64,000 nucleotides of DNA from Nocardia goodfellowii (GCF_017875645.1 NZ_JAGGMR010000001.1:4712001-4776000); one strand, 5' to 3'. Counted from the first letter of the stretch, positions 52,451 to 62,899 are shown. A program made the numbers and translations. The notes: a model not told the origin generated them from the sequence alone.

Positions 52451-53115
52451 CGTTCCGACTCGAGGAACCGGGCCCCGAGGTCGCCTCGACGATGGGGCGC
52501 TGGTTGCGCGAATACATCGGCAGCCCGCATCCGGATCTGGGCCGGGACGGACCGGTGTGCCCGTTCGTACTGCCCGCGCTCAAGGCCGGTGGACTGAAAG
52601 TGCTAGAGCATCGCTGGAGCGGGGGACACGATCCCGCGCGCATGGCCGCGCTGATCCACACGCTCGTGGATCGCTTCCACGAGCGACCCGACGGGCCGGT
52701 GCGCAGTGAGCTGAACGCACTGGCGGTAGTGGTCACCGGATTGCCGCGCACGCGGTGGCCGTTGATCGATGCCGGGCATCGGCGGGCCAAACACGAGGTC
52801 GTCGCCCGCGGCTACATGGTGGGCCAGTTCCATCCCGAGTGCCGCGAACCCGCCGTGCACAACCCGTTCTTCGCCGTGAACACCGCGCCGTATCCGTTGC
52901 TCGCGGTGCGTCGCATGGCGGTGCACGACATCCTGTTTCTGCATCAGGACCCCCTCTGGTTCGAGGAGTATCGAAAGCTGTTCGGGCACAGGTTCGCCGG
53001 TGCGGGCCGGGTGAACGAGCACCTGCGCGCGCTCTATGAGCGAACCTGCCGGCGCTATCGCCGCATCGAACCCGGAGCCCGGCCGGAATTGGAGCCGTCA
53101 TGGAAATCGAGCTGA
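52447..53115 (+). CDS. Uncharacterised protein (DUF6875-like)
   Basis: A 222-residue soluble protein. Conserved-looking blocks include a [12 protein letters not shown] segment near 38, a HTLVDRFHE helix, [17 protein letters not shown] near 130-146, and [12 protein letters not shown] near 175. They suggest a small-molecule or cofactor-binding enzyme rather than a structural protein. It resembles the DUF6875 group, but the assignment is from memory of the pattern only. GTG 52447 overlaps the methyltransferase stop by four bases, and the 3' end overlaps the ABC ATPase start by 16 bases. Confidence 0.7.
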   Translation: MTFRLEEPGPEVASTMGRWLREYIGSPHPDLGRDGPVCPFVLPALKAGGLKVLEHRWSGGHDPARMAALIHTLVDRFHERPDGPVRSELNALAVVVTGLPRTRWPLIDAGHRRAKHEVVARGYMVGQFHPECREPAVHNPFFAVNTAPYPLLAVRRMAVHDILFLHQDPLWFEEYRKLFGHRFAGAGRVNEHLRALYERTCRRYRRIEPGARPELEPSWKSS

Positions 53116-53813
53116 TCGACGTGGTCCGGCGATATCGCGTCGGCGGACAGAGCATCGCGGCCCTCGACAGCGTGAGTCTGCGACTGGACGGCTCGGAATT
53201 CGTCGCACTGGTCGGCCCTTCGGGTGCGGGCAAGAGCACCCTGCTGCACGTGCTGGGCGCCCTCGACACACCGACCTCCGGCCGAGTGCTGGTGGATGGA
53301 CAGGACATCGGCGGGCTCGGTGACGCGGAGCAGGCCCGGTTCCGGTTGCGGCGGGTCGGGTTCGTGTTCCAGGACTTCAATCTGATGCCGACTCTTTCCG
53401 CGTGGGAGAACGTGGCGCTGCCGGAAATGCTGGCGGGACACTCGATTCGGCAGGCTCGGGCGCGGGCCGAGCAACTGCTGGAGCGGGTCGGCCTCGGCGG
53501 CCGGGTGGAGCATCGCCCCGCCGAACTGTCCGGGGGCCAGATGCAGCGGGTCGCCATCGCACGCGCGTTGCTGATGGACCCGCCGCTGATCCTGGCCGAC
53601 GAGCCGACCGGAAACCTCGACAGCCGAACGGGTTCGGCGATTCTCGACTTGCTGGCAGAGCTGGCGCACAGCGCGACCACCGCGCGGCTGGTAGTCCTGG
53701 TCACCCACGATCACGACGCGGCCGCCCGCACCGACCGAACGATCACGCTGCGGGACGGGCGCATCGCCGCCGACACCCGCTATCCCGCCATAGCCCCGGA
53801 GCTATCCGCGTGA
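53100..53813 (+). CDS. ABC transporter ATP-binding protein, MacB/LolD type
   Basis: A 237-residue ATPase. Walker A is GPSGAGKST near 38-46 and the Q-loop [13 protein letters not shown] near 86-98. The signature LSGGQMQR lies near 142-149, Walker B is [13 protein letters not shown] near 160-172, and the switch His is in VLVTHD. It groups with the MacB/LolD/FtsE set that pairs with FtsX-type permeases, as encoded immediately downstream with a GTGA overlap. It likely powers export of, or self-protection from, the cluster product. Confidence 0.93.
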   Translation: MEIELIDVVRRYRVGGQSIAALDSVSLRLDGSEFVALVGPSGAGKSTLLHVLGALDTPTSGRVLVDGQDIGGLGDAEQARFRLRRVGFVFQDFNLMPTLSAWENVALPEMLAGHSIRQARARAEQLLERVGLGGRVEHRPAELSGGQMQRVAIARALLMDPPLILADEPTGNLDSRTGSAILDLLAELAHSATTARLVVLVTHDHDAAARTDRTITLRDGRIAADTRYPAIAPELSA

Positions 53814-56296
53814 TCCGCGCTGCCGCCGACCGGTTCCGGGTGCTCACCTGGCGCGAGATCAGCGCGCACGGCGTGCGTTCCGCGGCGCTGGTCGTGGTGC
53901 TGGGCGTGGCCGCGGCGCTGCTGGTCGCTGTGGTCACCGCGTACTCCTCGCTGATCGGTTCAGCAGGTGAACTCAATCGGAGCATCGCGGGCGATGCCGA
54001 TCTGGCCGTCCTGGGCTACACCGACACCGGCTTCGACATGTCCCTGTGCACCGTCGCCGCCGAGGTCCCGGGGGTGCGGGCGGCGGTGCCGCTCATCCAG
54101 AGCACCGTCTCCGCGTCCGGGCCGGTCGCCGTGCTCGGCGTCGACCCGTCGGTGGTGCGGTTGCGCTCGCCGCTACAGGACGCGCTGATGTCGCAACTGC
54201 GCGTGGACCCCGGTCTGCTCGGCGCCGCGGACCGAGTGGTGGTCGGCGCTCAGATGAACCTCGCACCGGGACAAAGCTTTCCGCTGCGGCACAAGACGCT
54301 CACCGTCGCGGCCGTGGTGCCCGCCGAGACCGCCGCGCAGATCAATGGCGGACACTTCGTCGCCGCGCCGCTGCGCACCGCTCAGGCTCTCACCGAACGC
54401 CCGGACCGGGTCGACGCCGTTTTCATCGTCGCCGAGCCCGGCGTGGACACCGCCGCGCTGCGGGACCGCATCGCCGCGGCGATCGGTGACCGGGCGCTGG
54501 TCACCGGCAGTGACCTGCGCTCGGCGCAGGTGCGCAACGCGCTGCTGCTGGTACGCAGCATCACGCTGCTGGTGGCCGCCGTGTCGCTGGTGGTGGCGGC
54601 GTTCCTGATGTTCAACGCGACGAATATGGCTGTGGCGCAACGCCGCCGGACGATCGCGATGCTGCGGGCCGTCGGCGCCCGCCGCCGGGTGCTGGTGGCG
54701 GACCTCTTGGTCGAGGCGGTGCTGTTCGGGCTGGCCGCCGCCACGATCGGAATTCCGCTGGGGCTGCTCCTGGCGCGCTGGGCCGTCGGGCGCACTCCGG
54801 CCTTCCTGCTCGATGTCGTCTCCGCGCGGTTGCACTTCCAAGTCACCCCACTGGTCTTCCCGGCCGTGATCGGGCTGTGCGTGGCGGCCTCGGTCGCGGC
54901 CACCCTGGTCGCCGCGCATCAGGTGTCGCGGATCGAACCGACAGAGGCGCTGCGGACCGCGAATATCGGTCCCGGCGAACCGATTCCGGCCCGCACGGCG
55001 ATCACCGCGGGTATCGGCGCGCTCGCGGCGACGGCCCTGACCGCCGTGATCGCGCTCCGCGTATCGAACCTGTTCGTGGTAGCCGCCGTCGGCGTTCTGA
55101 CGGCCGGGTTGCTGGCGCTCGGCCTGGCCATGGCACGAGCGGTGGTGGGGGTGGCCGCGTGGATCAGCAGGTGGTCGGGATCACCGGGGCGCATGGCCGC
55201 GGCCTCGATCCACCGCGCGCCGCGCCGCACCTGGGCAACCGCGATGACCGTCGGTATCGCCGTCACCATCGGTATCGCCGTCAACGGAGCACTGGGCGAT
55301 CTGGTGCGCTCCGCCGGCAGCACCTTCGATCCGCTGCGCCGTACCGACCTACTGGTGACCGCTGCCGGTGAAGACGGATTCCCCTCCGGACTGCTGCCGG
55401 CGCACTGGGAGCAACAGGTACGCCGCACCCCCGGCGTGGCCGACGTGGCGGGGGCGCAGTGGGCACACGTCACAGTCGACGAGGCCCGAGTCCAGATCGC
55501 CGGCATGGCCCCGGGCAATGGCAATATCGCGGATCTGCTCGATCCGGGTATTCGCGCCGATGTACTGGCCGGGCGCGGCATCGTCGTGTCGCGGTCGCTG
55601 GCCGACCGCCTGGCAACCGAGGTCGGTGACGAGATCGTGCTCGGCACGCCGACCGGGCCACACTCGGTCCGAATTCTCGGCGAGTTCGGTTACCTCTCGG
55701 TGGAGGCCGGTGTCATCGGGATGAGCCTGGAGACTATGCGAATCTGGTTCGATCGTCCGGGTTCCAGCTATCTGGCCGTCACCGTGGCCGGCGAGGTAGC
55801 GCCGGTGCGCGCCGCGCTCCAAACCGCTCTCGGTCCCGACGCGAAACTGTCCACCGGCGAGGACGCCTACCGGTTCAGCCTGTTCAACATCGACCAGGCC
55901 GGCGTCTTCGCGGTCGGGTTGCAATGGATCGTGGCATTGCTGGCGGCTTTCGCGGTGATGAACACGCTGCTGCTCGCGGTGGTGCAGCGGCGGCGCGAGA
56001 TCGGTGTGCTGCGGGCGATGGGTGCTTCGCGGCGGCTCGTCGCCCGTTTGGTGGTGATCGAGGCGGTCGCCGTCGGCCTGGTCGGCGGTGCGATGGGTGT
56101 GCTCGGCGGCGAAGCCGTGCATCTGCTGGCCGTCCGGGTGCTGGCGGTGCTGACCGGAATCGACGTGCGCTACGCGCTGAACCCGGCGGCGTTGTGGTCG
56201 GCGGTGATCGCGCTGGGGGTTTGCCTGGCCGGGGCGGTGCCGCCGGCGATCCGCGCGTCCCGGCTGAACGTGATCGCGGCCGTGGCCGCGGATTGA
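53810..56296 (+). CDS. FtsX-like ABC transporter permease
   Basis: An 828-residue membrane protein with the duplicated FtsX architecture. It has a first helix near 20-45, an extracytoplasmic MacB-like domain of about 200 residues, a three-helix bundle around 245-370, further helices near 400-450, a second extracytoplasmic domain, and a final three-helix bundle (about 690-820) containing [19 protein letters not shown] 53810 overlaps the ATPase stop. It is the permease partner of the preceding ATPase. Confidence 0.9.
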   Translation: MIRAAADRFRVLTWREISAHGVRSAALVVVLGVAAALLVAVVTAYSSLIGSAGELNRSIAGDADLAVLGYTDTGFDMSLCTVAAEVPGVRAAVPLIQSTVSASGPVAVLGVDPSVVRLRSPLQDALMSQLRVDPGLLGAADRVVVGAQMNLAPGQSFPLRHKTLTVAAVVPAETAAQINGGHFVAAPLRTAQALTERPDRVDAVFIVAEPGVDTAALRDRIAAAIGDRALVTGSDLRSAQVRNALLLVRSITLLVAAVSLVVAAFLMFNATNMAVAQRRRTIAMLRAVGARRRVLVADLLVEAVLFGLAAATIGIPLGLLLARWAVGRTPAFLLDVVSARLHFQVTPLVFPAVIGLCVAASVAATLVAAHQVSRIEPTEALRTANIGPGEPIPARTAITAGIGALAATALTAVIALRVSNLFVVAAVGVLTAGLLALGLAMARAVVGVAAWISRWSGSPGRMAAASIHRAPRRTWATAMTVGIAVTIGIAVNGALGDLVRSAGSTFDPLRRTDLLVTAAGEDGFPSGLLPAHWEQQVRRTPGVADVAGAQWAHVTVDEARVQIAGMAPGNGNIADLLDPGIRADVLAGRGIVVSRSLADRLATEVGDEIVLGTPTGPHSVRILGEFGYLSVEAGVIGMSLETMRIWFDRPGSSYLAVTVAGEVAPVRAALQTALGPDAKLSTGEDAYRFSLFNIDQAGVFAVGLQWIVALLAAFAVMNTLLLAVVQRRREIGVLRAMGASRRLVARLVVIEAVAVGLVGGAMGVLGGEAVHLLAVRVLAVLTGIDVRYALNPAALWSAVIALGVCLAGAVPPAIRASRLNVIAAVAAD

Positions 56297-56316
56297 GTCT
56301 CGAAAAGGTGGTTCCC

Positions 56317-58068
56317 ATGCGGAAACTCAGTGTTCCGGACACGATGCCGATGCTGGCCCGGTTCGAATTCCCGCGCGATCTGCGCGCGCTCGGATCGGCG
56401 GACATTCGCCGGTTGGCCACGGAGATAAGGGAATTCCTGGTCGCGAAGGTCTCGCTGACCGGAGGTCACCTCGGGCCGAACCTCGGCGTGGTGGAACTGA
56501 CGATCGCACTGCACCGAGTCTTCGACTCCCCGCGCGACCCGCTGATCTTCGACACCGGGCACCAGGCCTACGTCCACAAGATCCTGACCGGTCGCCGCGA
56601 CGGCTTCGACGGACTGCGCGCACGCGGCGGGCTCTCCGGCTACCCGAGCCGATCCGAGAGCGAACACGATTGGACCGAGTCGTCCCATGCCTCCGCGGCA
56701 CTGTCGTATGCGGACGGACTGGCGAAAGCGTTCGCCCTGCGCGCGCTACGGGATCGCTGCGTGGTGGCGGTCGTGGGCGACGGCGCACTGACCGGCGGCA
56801 TGTGCTGGGAGGCGCTGAACAACATCGCCGCCGGACCACCGCGGCCACTGGTCGTGCTGGTCAACGACAACGGCCGCTCCTACGACCCGACGGTCGGACG
56901 TCCGGCCGAGCGCATGTTCCTGGGAACAGGTCTGAAGTATCTCGGCCCGATCGACGGTCACGACACGGCCGCGGTGGAAGCCGCACTGGCGGAGGCGAAA
57001 TCGTGCCGAGCGCCGGTGATCGTGCATGCCGTCACGGAGAAGGGCCGCGGCTATCGGCCCGCCGAGGCCGACGCCGGCGACCGGATGCACGGGCCGGGTC
57101 CCTTCGACCCCGCGACCGGGCGCGCCACCACGGTCGCCGGTGCGAGCTGGACCGCGGAATTCTCCGCCGAGCTGATCCGGCAGGCCGAGCGGCGACCGGA
57201 CCTCGTCGCCATCACCGCGGCGATGGCCGCGCCGACCGGGTTGGCCGCCTTCGGCGCCCGCTTCCCGGAGCGGCTGTTCGATGTCGGGATCGCCGAGCAA
57301 CACGCGCTGACCTCGGCGGCGGGTCTGGCTCTGGGCGGCCTGCATCCGGTGGTCGCGCTGTACTCGACCTTCCTGCACCGCGGGTTCGACCAGTTGCTCA
57401 TGGATGTCGCGTTGCTGGGCCTGCCGGTCACACTGGTCCTGGATCGTGCGGGCGTGACGGGGCCGGACGGAGCCAGCCACCACGGCGTATGGGATCTGGC
57501 GCTGCTCGCGCTGGTCCCGGGCATGCGGGTGGCCGCACCGCGCGACGGCAGCACACTGCGCGCCGAATTCGCCGCCGCCCTCGCGATCAAGGACGGACCG
57601 AGCGCGGTGCGGTTCCCGAAAGGCGCTGCGGGACCAGATATTCCGGCTGTAGATCGATTCGGAGAGATCGACGCGCTGTTCATCCCGGGCCGCGGCGGCG
57701 ATGTCCTGCTGATCGCCATCGGATCGCTGGCCGATGCCGCGGTGGCGGCAGCCCGGCGCGCGACCGCACGCGGAATCCAGGTGACCGTGGTCGATCCACG
57801 CTGGGTGCTCCCCATCTCGGCTGACCTTGTCTCGCTCGCGGCCGGCTACCGGCTGGTCGTCACCGTGGAGGACGGCGTCCAGCACGGCGGGATCGGATCC
57901 GCGATCGCGTCGGCACTGGCCGCGGCGGGGATAGATGTTCCGATCCGTGGTATCGGAGTTCCCGGCCGATTTCTCGAGCACGGGACGCGCACGGAGTTGC
58001 TCGAACACATCGGACTGGAACCCGCGGCCATCGAACAACGCATCGTCGAGTGGGCCTCCCAACGTTGA
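56317..58068 (+). CDS. dxs: 1-deoxy-D-xylulose-5-phosphate synthase (pathway paralogue)
   Basis: ThDP enzyme of 583 residues making DXP from pyruvate and glyceraldehyde 3-phosphate, the entry step of the MEP pathway. It has [14 protein letters not shown] near 50, [15 protein letters not shown] near 80, the ThDP motif [16 protein letters not shown] near 150-165, and [15 protein letters not shown] near 385. It is somewhat shorter than housekeeping DXS (about 620-640). ATG 56317 has AAAAGGTGG upstream, 20 bases after the permease stop. Its place at the end of a terpenoid-type operon points to boosting precursor supply. The housekeeping dxs should lie elsewhere. Confidence 0.9.
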   Translation: MRKLSVPDTMPMLARFEFPRDLRALGSADIRRLATEIREFLVAKVSLTGGHLGPNLGVVELTIALHRVFDSPRDPLIFDTGHQAYVHKILTGRRDGFDGLRARGGLSGYPSRSESEHDWTESSHASAALSYADGLAKAFALRALRDRCVVAVVGDGALTGGMCWEALNNIAAGPPRPLVVLVNDNGRSYDPTVGRPAERMFLGTGLKYLGPIDGHDTAAVEAALAEAKSCRAPVIVHAVTEKGRGYRPAEADAGDRMHGPGPFDPATGRATTVAGASWTAEFSAELIRQAERRPDLVAITAAMAAPTGLAAFGARFPERLFDVGIAEQHALTSAAGLALGGLHPVVALYSTFLHRGFDQLLMDVALLGLPVTLVLDRAGVTGPDGASHHGVWDLALLALVPGMRVAAPRDGSTLRAEFAAALAIKDGPSAVRFPKGAAGPDIPAVDRFGEIDALFIPGRGGDVLLIAIGSLADAAVAAARRATARGIQVTVVDPRWVLPISADLVSLAAGYRLVVTVEDGVQHGGIGSAIASALAAAGIDVPIRGIGVPGRFLEHGTRTELLEHIGLEPAAIEQRIVEWASQR

Positions 58069-58100
58069 CGGTTGGCGTCGCGGCGAATTAGGTTCGGCCG

Positions 58101-58748
58101 ATGTCGGTCGATGAGAACGGTAGCGGATACCGCTGGAGTGATATACCCGCTGATCAGTTTCGTCGCGACGTGGCCGAGACGTTGGGTGCGTTCTCGCGGC
58201 GGGCCATCGACCTCGAAGGTCGCAAGGCCGCGGCGGTCTTGATCGCGATCGCCGAGCATGATGGGGGGCAAGGGATTTGGCTCACCGAGCGATCGCGAGG
58301 ACTGCGCGCCCATGCCGGTCAGTTCGCTTTGCCGGGTGGCCGACTGGATCCGGGGGAGGACGCGGCAGCGGCGGCATTGCGGGAACTGGAGGAGGAGCTG
58401 GGCATCACGGCGCCTCGTTCGACAGTGCTGGGTCTGCTCGACGATTACCCGACGCGCTCAGGTTATGTGATGTCCCCGGTAGTGGCCTGGATCGGCGCCT
58501 CGCCGACGCCGACGCCGAATCCCGCGGAAGTAGCCGCGGTGCATTGGATTCCGATCCCGGCCCTCGATGTCGATCCGTGTTTCGGATCCGTCCCTGGTTC
58601 CGACCGCCTCGCCATCAAACTTCCTTTGCTGGGCGGCCACCTGCACGCCCCCACCGCCGCGATCCTGTACCAGTTCCGTGAGGTGGTCCTGCATCACCGT
58701 CTCACCCGTGTCGACCATCTCGAACAGCCGCGCTTCGCTTGGGAGTGA
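58101..58748 (+). CDS. Nudix hydrolase, CoA pyrophosphatase-like
   Basis: A 215-residue Nudix protein of the NudL/CoAse type. It has the extended GLRAHAGQFALPGGRLDPGE segment before and into the Nudix box, with REL-x-EELG closing the box, near residues 72-104. It would hydrolyse CoA or acyl-CoA to phosphopantetheine and 3',5'-ADP. It lies 32 bases after dxs on the same strand and could be co-transcribed with the operon, but this is a common housekeeping gene, so pathway membership is doubtful. Confidence 0.83.
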   Translation: MSVDENGSGYRWSDIPADQFRRDVAETLGAFSRRAIDLEGRKAAAVLIAIAEHDGGQGIWLTERSRGLRAHAGQFALPGGRLDPGEDAAAAALRELEEELGITAPRSTVLGLLDDYPTRSGYVMSPVVAWIGASPTPTPNPAEVAAVHWIPIPALDVDPCFGSVPGSDRLAIKLPLLGGHLHAPTAAILYQFREVVLHHRLTRVDHLEQPRFAWE

Positions 58749-58825
58749 GCAAGGCTGAACCACTTCGCGCGACGATCATGCGGCTGTCGGCGTAGGCACT
58801 ACGGCGCGAGCCGTCCGTTGACCAC

Positions 58826-59608
58826 TCACTGCCCTGCTTTGTCACTCCGACCAGTCGTCGCGAGGATCGTTTCCGCGACCAGCACGGGGTCATCGATCAT
58901 CGGCACGTGGCCCACACCGGGCAAGGTCACGTACTTCGCGGCAGGAAGCCGGCGTTGGGCGATCGTCCCGTTGACCGCTGGGGGCAGTATTCGATCGTGC
59001 GCGGACCAGGCCAGGGTGATCGGGCACGGCAACGGGTCCAACAGGGCGATCTGTTCATCGGTGCTCAACAGGTCGGCAGTCACCGTGCATTCCAGCAGAT
59101 CACGAGTCAGCTCCACGAGAACTGCGGGGGTGATCCGGTCGCCACGAGTCGCTACATCGCGCAGCACTATTCGACGCAGGAGCGAGGACCGCGCCGCCAG
59201 TGGCGTGAATGGCCGACCCAGCCGCGCGAGCGTCAGCTGGCGCGAGATCTTCGCGGTCGCATCCGAATGGCTGGCGGTGGTCGCATCCCAGAAACCGGCC
59301 GGAGAGAGCGCGCATACGGTCACCGCACGACCGCGGCGCGCCAACTCGATCGCCATCCATCCGCCCAGCGAATTACCGGCGATATGGACCTGATCGAGCC
59401 CCCGCGCATCAAGATCGCGTTCGACCTCGTCTACCAAGTGGGCGCACCGCATCGGTCGCTGCCTCGCCGGTGACCCACCGCGATGACCGAGCGCGGTCGG
59501 ACAAATGATCTCGTGGTGCGGGCTCAGAAGCGGCACAACGTCGTTCCACGCGCGCGCGGACATCGTGACGCCATGCAGGAGTAGAAGCGGGACGGAACTG
59601 GCGGGCAT
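58826..59608 (-). CDS. Alpha/beta hydrolase
   Basis: A 260-residue hydrolase of the standard fold. An HG oxyanion motif (LLLLHGVT) lies near residue 12. The nucleophile elbow GNSLGG near 79-84 gives a catalytic Ser. An Asp is present in WSAHDRILPP and the His in GVGHVPM near the C-terminus. No signal peptide. It is a single gene, convergent with the Nudix gene. The substrate (ester, lactone or C-C bond) is not deducible. Confidence 0.83.
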   Translation of the reverse strand: MPASSVPLLLLHGVTMSARAWNDVVPLLSPHHEIICPTALGHRGGSPARQRPMRCAHLVDEVERDLDARGLDQVHIAGNSLGGWMAIELARRGRAVTVCALSPAGFWDATTASHSDATAKISRQLTLARLGRPFTPLAARSSLLRRIVLRDVATRGDRITPAVLVELTRDLLECTVTADLLSTDEQIALLDPLPCPITLAWSAHDRILPPAVNGTIAQRRLPAAKYVTLPGVGHVPMIDDPVLVAETILATTGRSDKAGQ

Positions 59609-60019
59609 GACGATCCTTCGATATCAGTGAACACACGGAACTAGCGAGCGGTCCGGCTTCCTCGCAGCTCACGGTCTACATGATCGCAGGTGCCGGCAAC
59701 CGGGACACCGGCGGTTGTGGTGGCGTGGACCGGGTGGCGTGCCGCGGCGGTCGCACGTCGAAGCAACTGGCCGGGCAGCGGTGATATGACCATGCGGCCT
59801 TGCACTTTCGACCGGCACCATCCGTGATTGTGTCGCCGGAACAACTCGGTCCCGCAGTCGCGAAGGGCGGATCAGCCAGCGTCGCAAGCATTTTCGCGAT
59901 GGCTTGCGCCTACTGGGGAGGAGCGAAATCAGCTGGCCGGGCAAGGAAAGCCTTGCGTCCGACGGATACTCCAGACTATGGTCCAGACAGTTGTCCAGAA
60001 TTATCTCGGGAGTCTCGCG
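59609..60019. other. Divergent intergenic region
   Basis: About 410 bases between the divergent hydrolase and SDR genes. No convincing gene. Open frames here are Arg/Pro-rich shadows. It contains the triple direct repeat listed separately near its right end. Confidence 0.4.
59971..60006 (+). promoter_or_regulatory. Three 12-base direct repeats (CCAGA-) before the SDR gene
   Basis: CCAGAC, CCAGAC and CCAGAA begin at 59971, 59983 and 59995, a period of exactly 12 bases. They end 14 bases before the ATG at 60020. Such phased direct repeats suit binding of a regulator in tandem at the promoter. Confidence 0.45.
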
Positions 60020-60913
60020 ATGAACGGCTTCGTCCCCGCCGAGGGCACCGAACTCCTCACCGGTCGAGGGGCGGTCGTCGTCGGGGGCGGCAGTGGCATC
60101 GGAGCAGCGGTCGCCGATCTACTCGGTCGCCACGGCGCGGGCGTCGTGGTCAACTCTCGCGACCAGGGTGCAGTCGATCGGCGGGTCGCGCAGATCGCGG
60201 CGCGGGGTGGCGACGCGATCGGTATCGCCGGGTCGGCGGCCGAGGAAGGAGTCGCCGAGGAATTGGTCCAGGCCTGTGTCGGCGCCTACGGCGGTATCGA
60301 TGTGCTCATCAATTGCGCCGGCATCGCCGAACCGGCCCAATCCTCGATTCTCGATGTGAGCACCGCGCAATGGCGGGCTCTGCTCGATTCGCACCTGACG
60401 ACAGTGTTCAACACGTGCCGAGCCGCCGCGCCTTTGATGACCTCCAGCAGAAGGGGATCGATCATCAACACCGGTTCGTTCGCCTATCTCGGCGACTACG
60501 GCGGGACCGGCTACCCAGCGGGGAAAGGCGCGGTAACCAGCCTGAGTCTGGCAATGGCGGCCGAGCTGAAGGAATACGGCGTGCGCGTGAATACTGTCTG
60601 CCCCGGCGCGCGCACCCGGCTGTCGACCGGCCCGGACTACGAGGCCCAGATGCGACGGCTGCATGAACGCGGGCTGCTCGACGAGGTGACTCTGCGGGGA
60701 TCTCTGGACCCGCCGCCACCCGAGTATGCCGCTGCCTTGTATCTGTTTCTGGCCAGCGAGGCCTCAGCCGCGGTCACCGGGGACGTGTTCATCGCCGCGG
60801 GCGGTTTCGTCGGCCGCTTTCCACGTCCGGTTCCGGATGTGCTCGGCTATCGGGACCACCTGCGCGCCGAACCATGGTCGGTCGCCGACCTTGCCGCGAT
60901 GATCACCAAATAG
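60020..60913 (+). CDS. Short-chain dehydrogenase/reductase
   Basis: A 297-residue SDR. The coenzyme motif GGGSGIG is near residues 20-26, NCAGIAEP near 98 and YPAGK (Tyr and Lys four apart) near 163-167. The C-terminal tail is longer than usual and reads into a GDVFIAAGG finish typical of the family. ATG 60020 has GGGAG seven bases upstream. It is followed after 17 bases by an alpha/beta hydrolase gene, suggesting an operon of SDR and hydrolases for turnover of an alcohol or ester compound. Confidence 0.87.
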   Translation: MNGFVPAEGTELLTGRGAVVVGGGSGIGAAVADLLGRHGAGVVVNSRDQGAVDRRVAQIAARGGDAIGIAGSAAEEGVAEELVQACVGAYGGIDVLINCAGIAEPAQSSILDVSTAQWRALLDSHLTTVFNTCRAAAPLMTSSRRGSIINTGSFAYLGDYGGTGYPAGKGAVTSLSLAMAAELKEYGVRVNTVCPGARTRLSTGPDYEAQMRRLHERGLLDEVTLRGSLDPPPPEYAAALYLFLASEASAAVTGDVFIAAGGFVGRFPRPVPDVLGYRDHLRAEPWSVADLAAMITK

Positions 60914-60930
60914 CTTGAAAGGTAAATCCT

Positions 60931-61806
60931 TTGGATGATTTCGTGTCAACGGGAAGACCGTCGGCTGTGCAGGTAGGCGTGGGCGATCTGACTTTCGACG
61001 TACAAGTCGACGGCCCCGATTCGCCGCCGTCCGCCCAGACGGCCGCGCTGCTGCTGCACGGCTTTCCGCAGAGCGCCGCGTCCTGGCGGACTGTCGGCCG
61101 GCATCTCAGCGCTTCCGGTATCAGCAGTTACGCCCCGAACCAACGGGGCTACTCCCCGGGAGCACGGCCGACGAAGGTCGGTGACTACCGGCTTGCGGCG
61201 CTGATCTCCGACGTGATCGGACTGTGCGACGCACTCGAACTCGATACGGTGCACCTGGTCGGGCACGACTGGGGCGCCATCGTCGCCTGGGCGGTGGCCG
61301 CTACTCATCCCGCGCGAGTGTCCTCCCTGACCGCTGTGTCCGTACCCCACCCGGCCGCCTTCGACCATGCCATCCGCTTGCACCCCGAGCAGCGCGAAAA
61401 GTCCGCGTACATGGCGATGCTCGAGGCCGAGGGCACAGCCGAGTTACTGCTGGCTCAGGACGGCGCGGCATTGCGGCTCGGTTTCGGCTCGGCCGTCGCA
61501 CAGCCGATTGCCGAAACTCACATCCGACTGCTTTCCCAACCTGGCGCGATGACCGCCGCGCTGAATTGGTACCGGGCGAAAGGCACTGACTGGCAGCACG
61601 TTCCGGCGGTGCGAGTGCCGACAACCTTCGTGTGGGGCACCGATGACATGGCAGTGACGAGCGCAGCGGCCGACCGTTGCGCCGAGTATGTCGAGGGGCC
61701 CTATGAATTCGTGGCACTGCCCGGCATCAGCCACTGGGTACCGGAGGAAGTACCCAGCCGGTTGAGCGCGGCGATTGCCCATCGAATAGTCGGCGGCCAA
61801 CGATAG
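60931..61806 (+). CDS. Alpha/beta hydrolase, epoxide hydrolase-like
   Basis: A 291-residue protein from TTG 60931, with AAAGG eight bases upstream. The nucleophile motif is GHDWG, with Asp as nucleophile, as in epoxide hydrolases and haloalkane dehalogenases. HGFPQSAASW gives the HGxP oxyanion motif. A Tyr-containing NQRGYSPGARP segment fits an epoxide hydrolase. The His is in GISHWVP near the end. It is the second gene of the SDR operon. Confidence 0.85.
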   Translation: MDDFVSTGRPSAVQVGVGDLTFDVQVDGPDSPPSAQTAALLLHGFPQSAASWRTVGRHLSASGISSYAPNQRGYSPGARPTKVGDYRLAALISDVIGLCDALELDTVHLVGHDWGAIVAWAVAATHPARVSSLTAVSVPHPAAFDHAIRLHPEQREKSAYMAMLEAEGTAELLLAQDGAALRLGFGSAVAQPIAETHIRLLSQPGAMTAALNWYRAKGTDWQHVPAVRVPTTFVWGTDDMAVTSAAADRCAEYVEGPYEFVALPGISHWVPEEVPSRLSAAIAHRIVGGQR

Positions 61807-61907
61807 CTCGGCCGGGTTCCGAGCCCAGGAATGCCTGCGGCGGAGCGCACGTTGTCATTGCACGCATGCGTATCCCGGTAGCGGACCTGACATCGAGGAG
61901 AATCGTT

Positions 61908-62738
61908 TTGTCCGGCAAGGCATCCCACGAGCAGACCACTGGATTGCTTCGATTCGAACGTGCCGGCACCACGCTCACGGCGACCATCCGCGACGGTGCG
62001 GGAATCCCGCTGATAGTGCTGCCCGGCGTCATGGCCGACGCAGCGACATGGCAGCCCGTCGTGGATCACATCGACCTACCCAACCCCGTCGTGACGGTCA
62101 ATAGGCGCGGTCGTGTACCCAGTGGGCCACTGGGCGCGAACTACTCGGTCGGCGTCGAGATCGCCGACCTGCACCGAATACTGGACGAAGTCGGCGGCGA
62201 GGTACACCTGTTCGGGTGGAGTTACGGCGGTCTCATCGCCGTCGAGACGGCACTCGAGCGATCGACGATTCGCTCGCTCATCGCCTACGAGCCGGTCGCG
62301 ACTCCGTTCGCCCCGACGGCGATCGCACCGCTGCGAGCCGCCATCGAGCGCGACGATCTGGACCGTGCTGTGGAGATCGTCAACACCGATGTCTCGGGCT
62401 TCTCCGCGGAATACGTGGCAGATCCGCGCCGCAGCCCGATCTGGCCGGTGCTGCGCCCGCTGGCGGCCTCCCTTGGCGAGGAAATGGCGGCGATCAATCA
62501 CTACCGCCCCCGCCTGGGCAGCTATCAGGACTTGAGCATCCCGGTCACACTGCTGCTCGGCGAACTCAACGACAGTGTCGCGCCGTACGGAACAGCATTC
62601 GCGCGGATCGCGGCGGCCTTACCGCAAGCCGAGATCGTCTGCCTTCCTGGGCAGGGACACCTCGCACACGCCCAGGCGCCAGAGCTTTTGGCTCGGCATA
62701 TCACCAATGCGGTTACCGCACTGTCGACCATCGATTGA
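61908..62738 (+). CDS. Alpha/beta hydrolase
   Basis: A 276-residue hydrolase. TTG 61908 is preferred as start because AGGAG lies seven bases upstream; an ATG at 61866 is possible but has no site. The nucleophile elbow GWSYGG lies near 103-108, an Asp in GELNDSVAPYG, and the His in GQGHLAH near the C-terminus. It is the third gene in the same direction as the SDR and epoxide hydrolase-like genes. Confidence 0.82.
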   Translation: MSGKASHEQTTGLLRFERAGTTLTATIRDGAGIPLIVLPGVMADAATWQPVVDHIDLPNPVVTVNRRGRVPSGPLGANYSVGVEIADLHRILDEVGGEVHLFGWSYGGLIAVETALERSTIRSLIAYEPVATPFAPTAIAPLRAAIERDDLDRAVEIVNTDVSGFSAEYVADPRRSPIWPVLRPLAASLGEEMAAINHYRPRLGSYQDLSIPVTLLLGELNDSVAPYGTAFARIAAALPQAEIVCLPGQGHLAHAQAPELLARHITNAVTALSTID

Positions 62739-62899
62739 ACGACACCGCGGCTGTTCACCGTCTGGGCCCCGCCCGGCGCGGCTCCCGCCGCCGATGGCCG
62801 CTCGTGAATATATCGCCACGCCTCAGCCAGCGGTGATGAGACATGTGGTTGTGAAACCCGCGCCGCTGCTGATCGATAGTTAGCTCGTTCGGCGTCGGC

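Noticed and set aside
56746..58062. A 438-codon minus-strand frame
   Set aside because: It is antisense to dxs, which has all ThDP-enzyme motifs.
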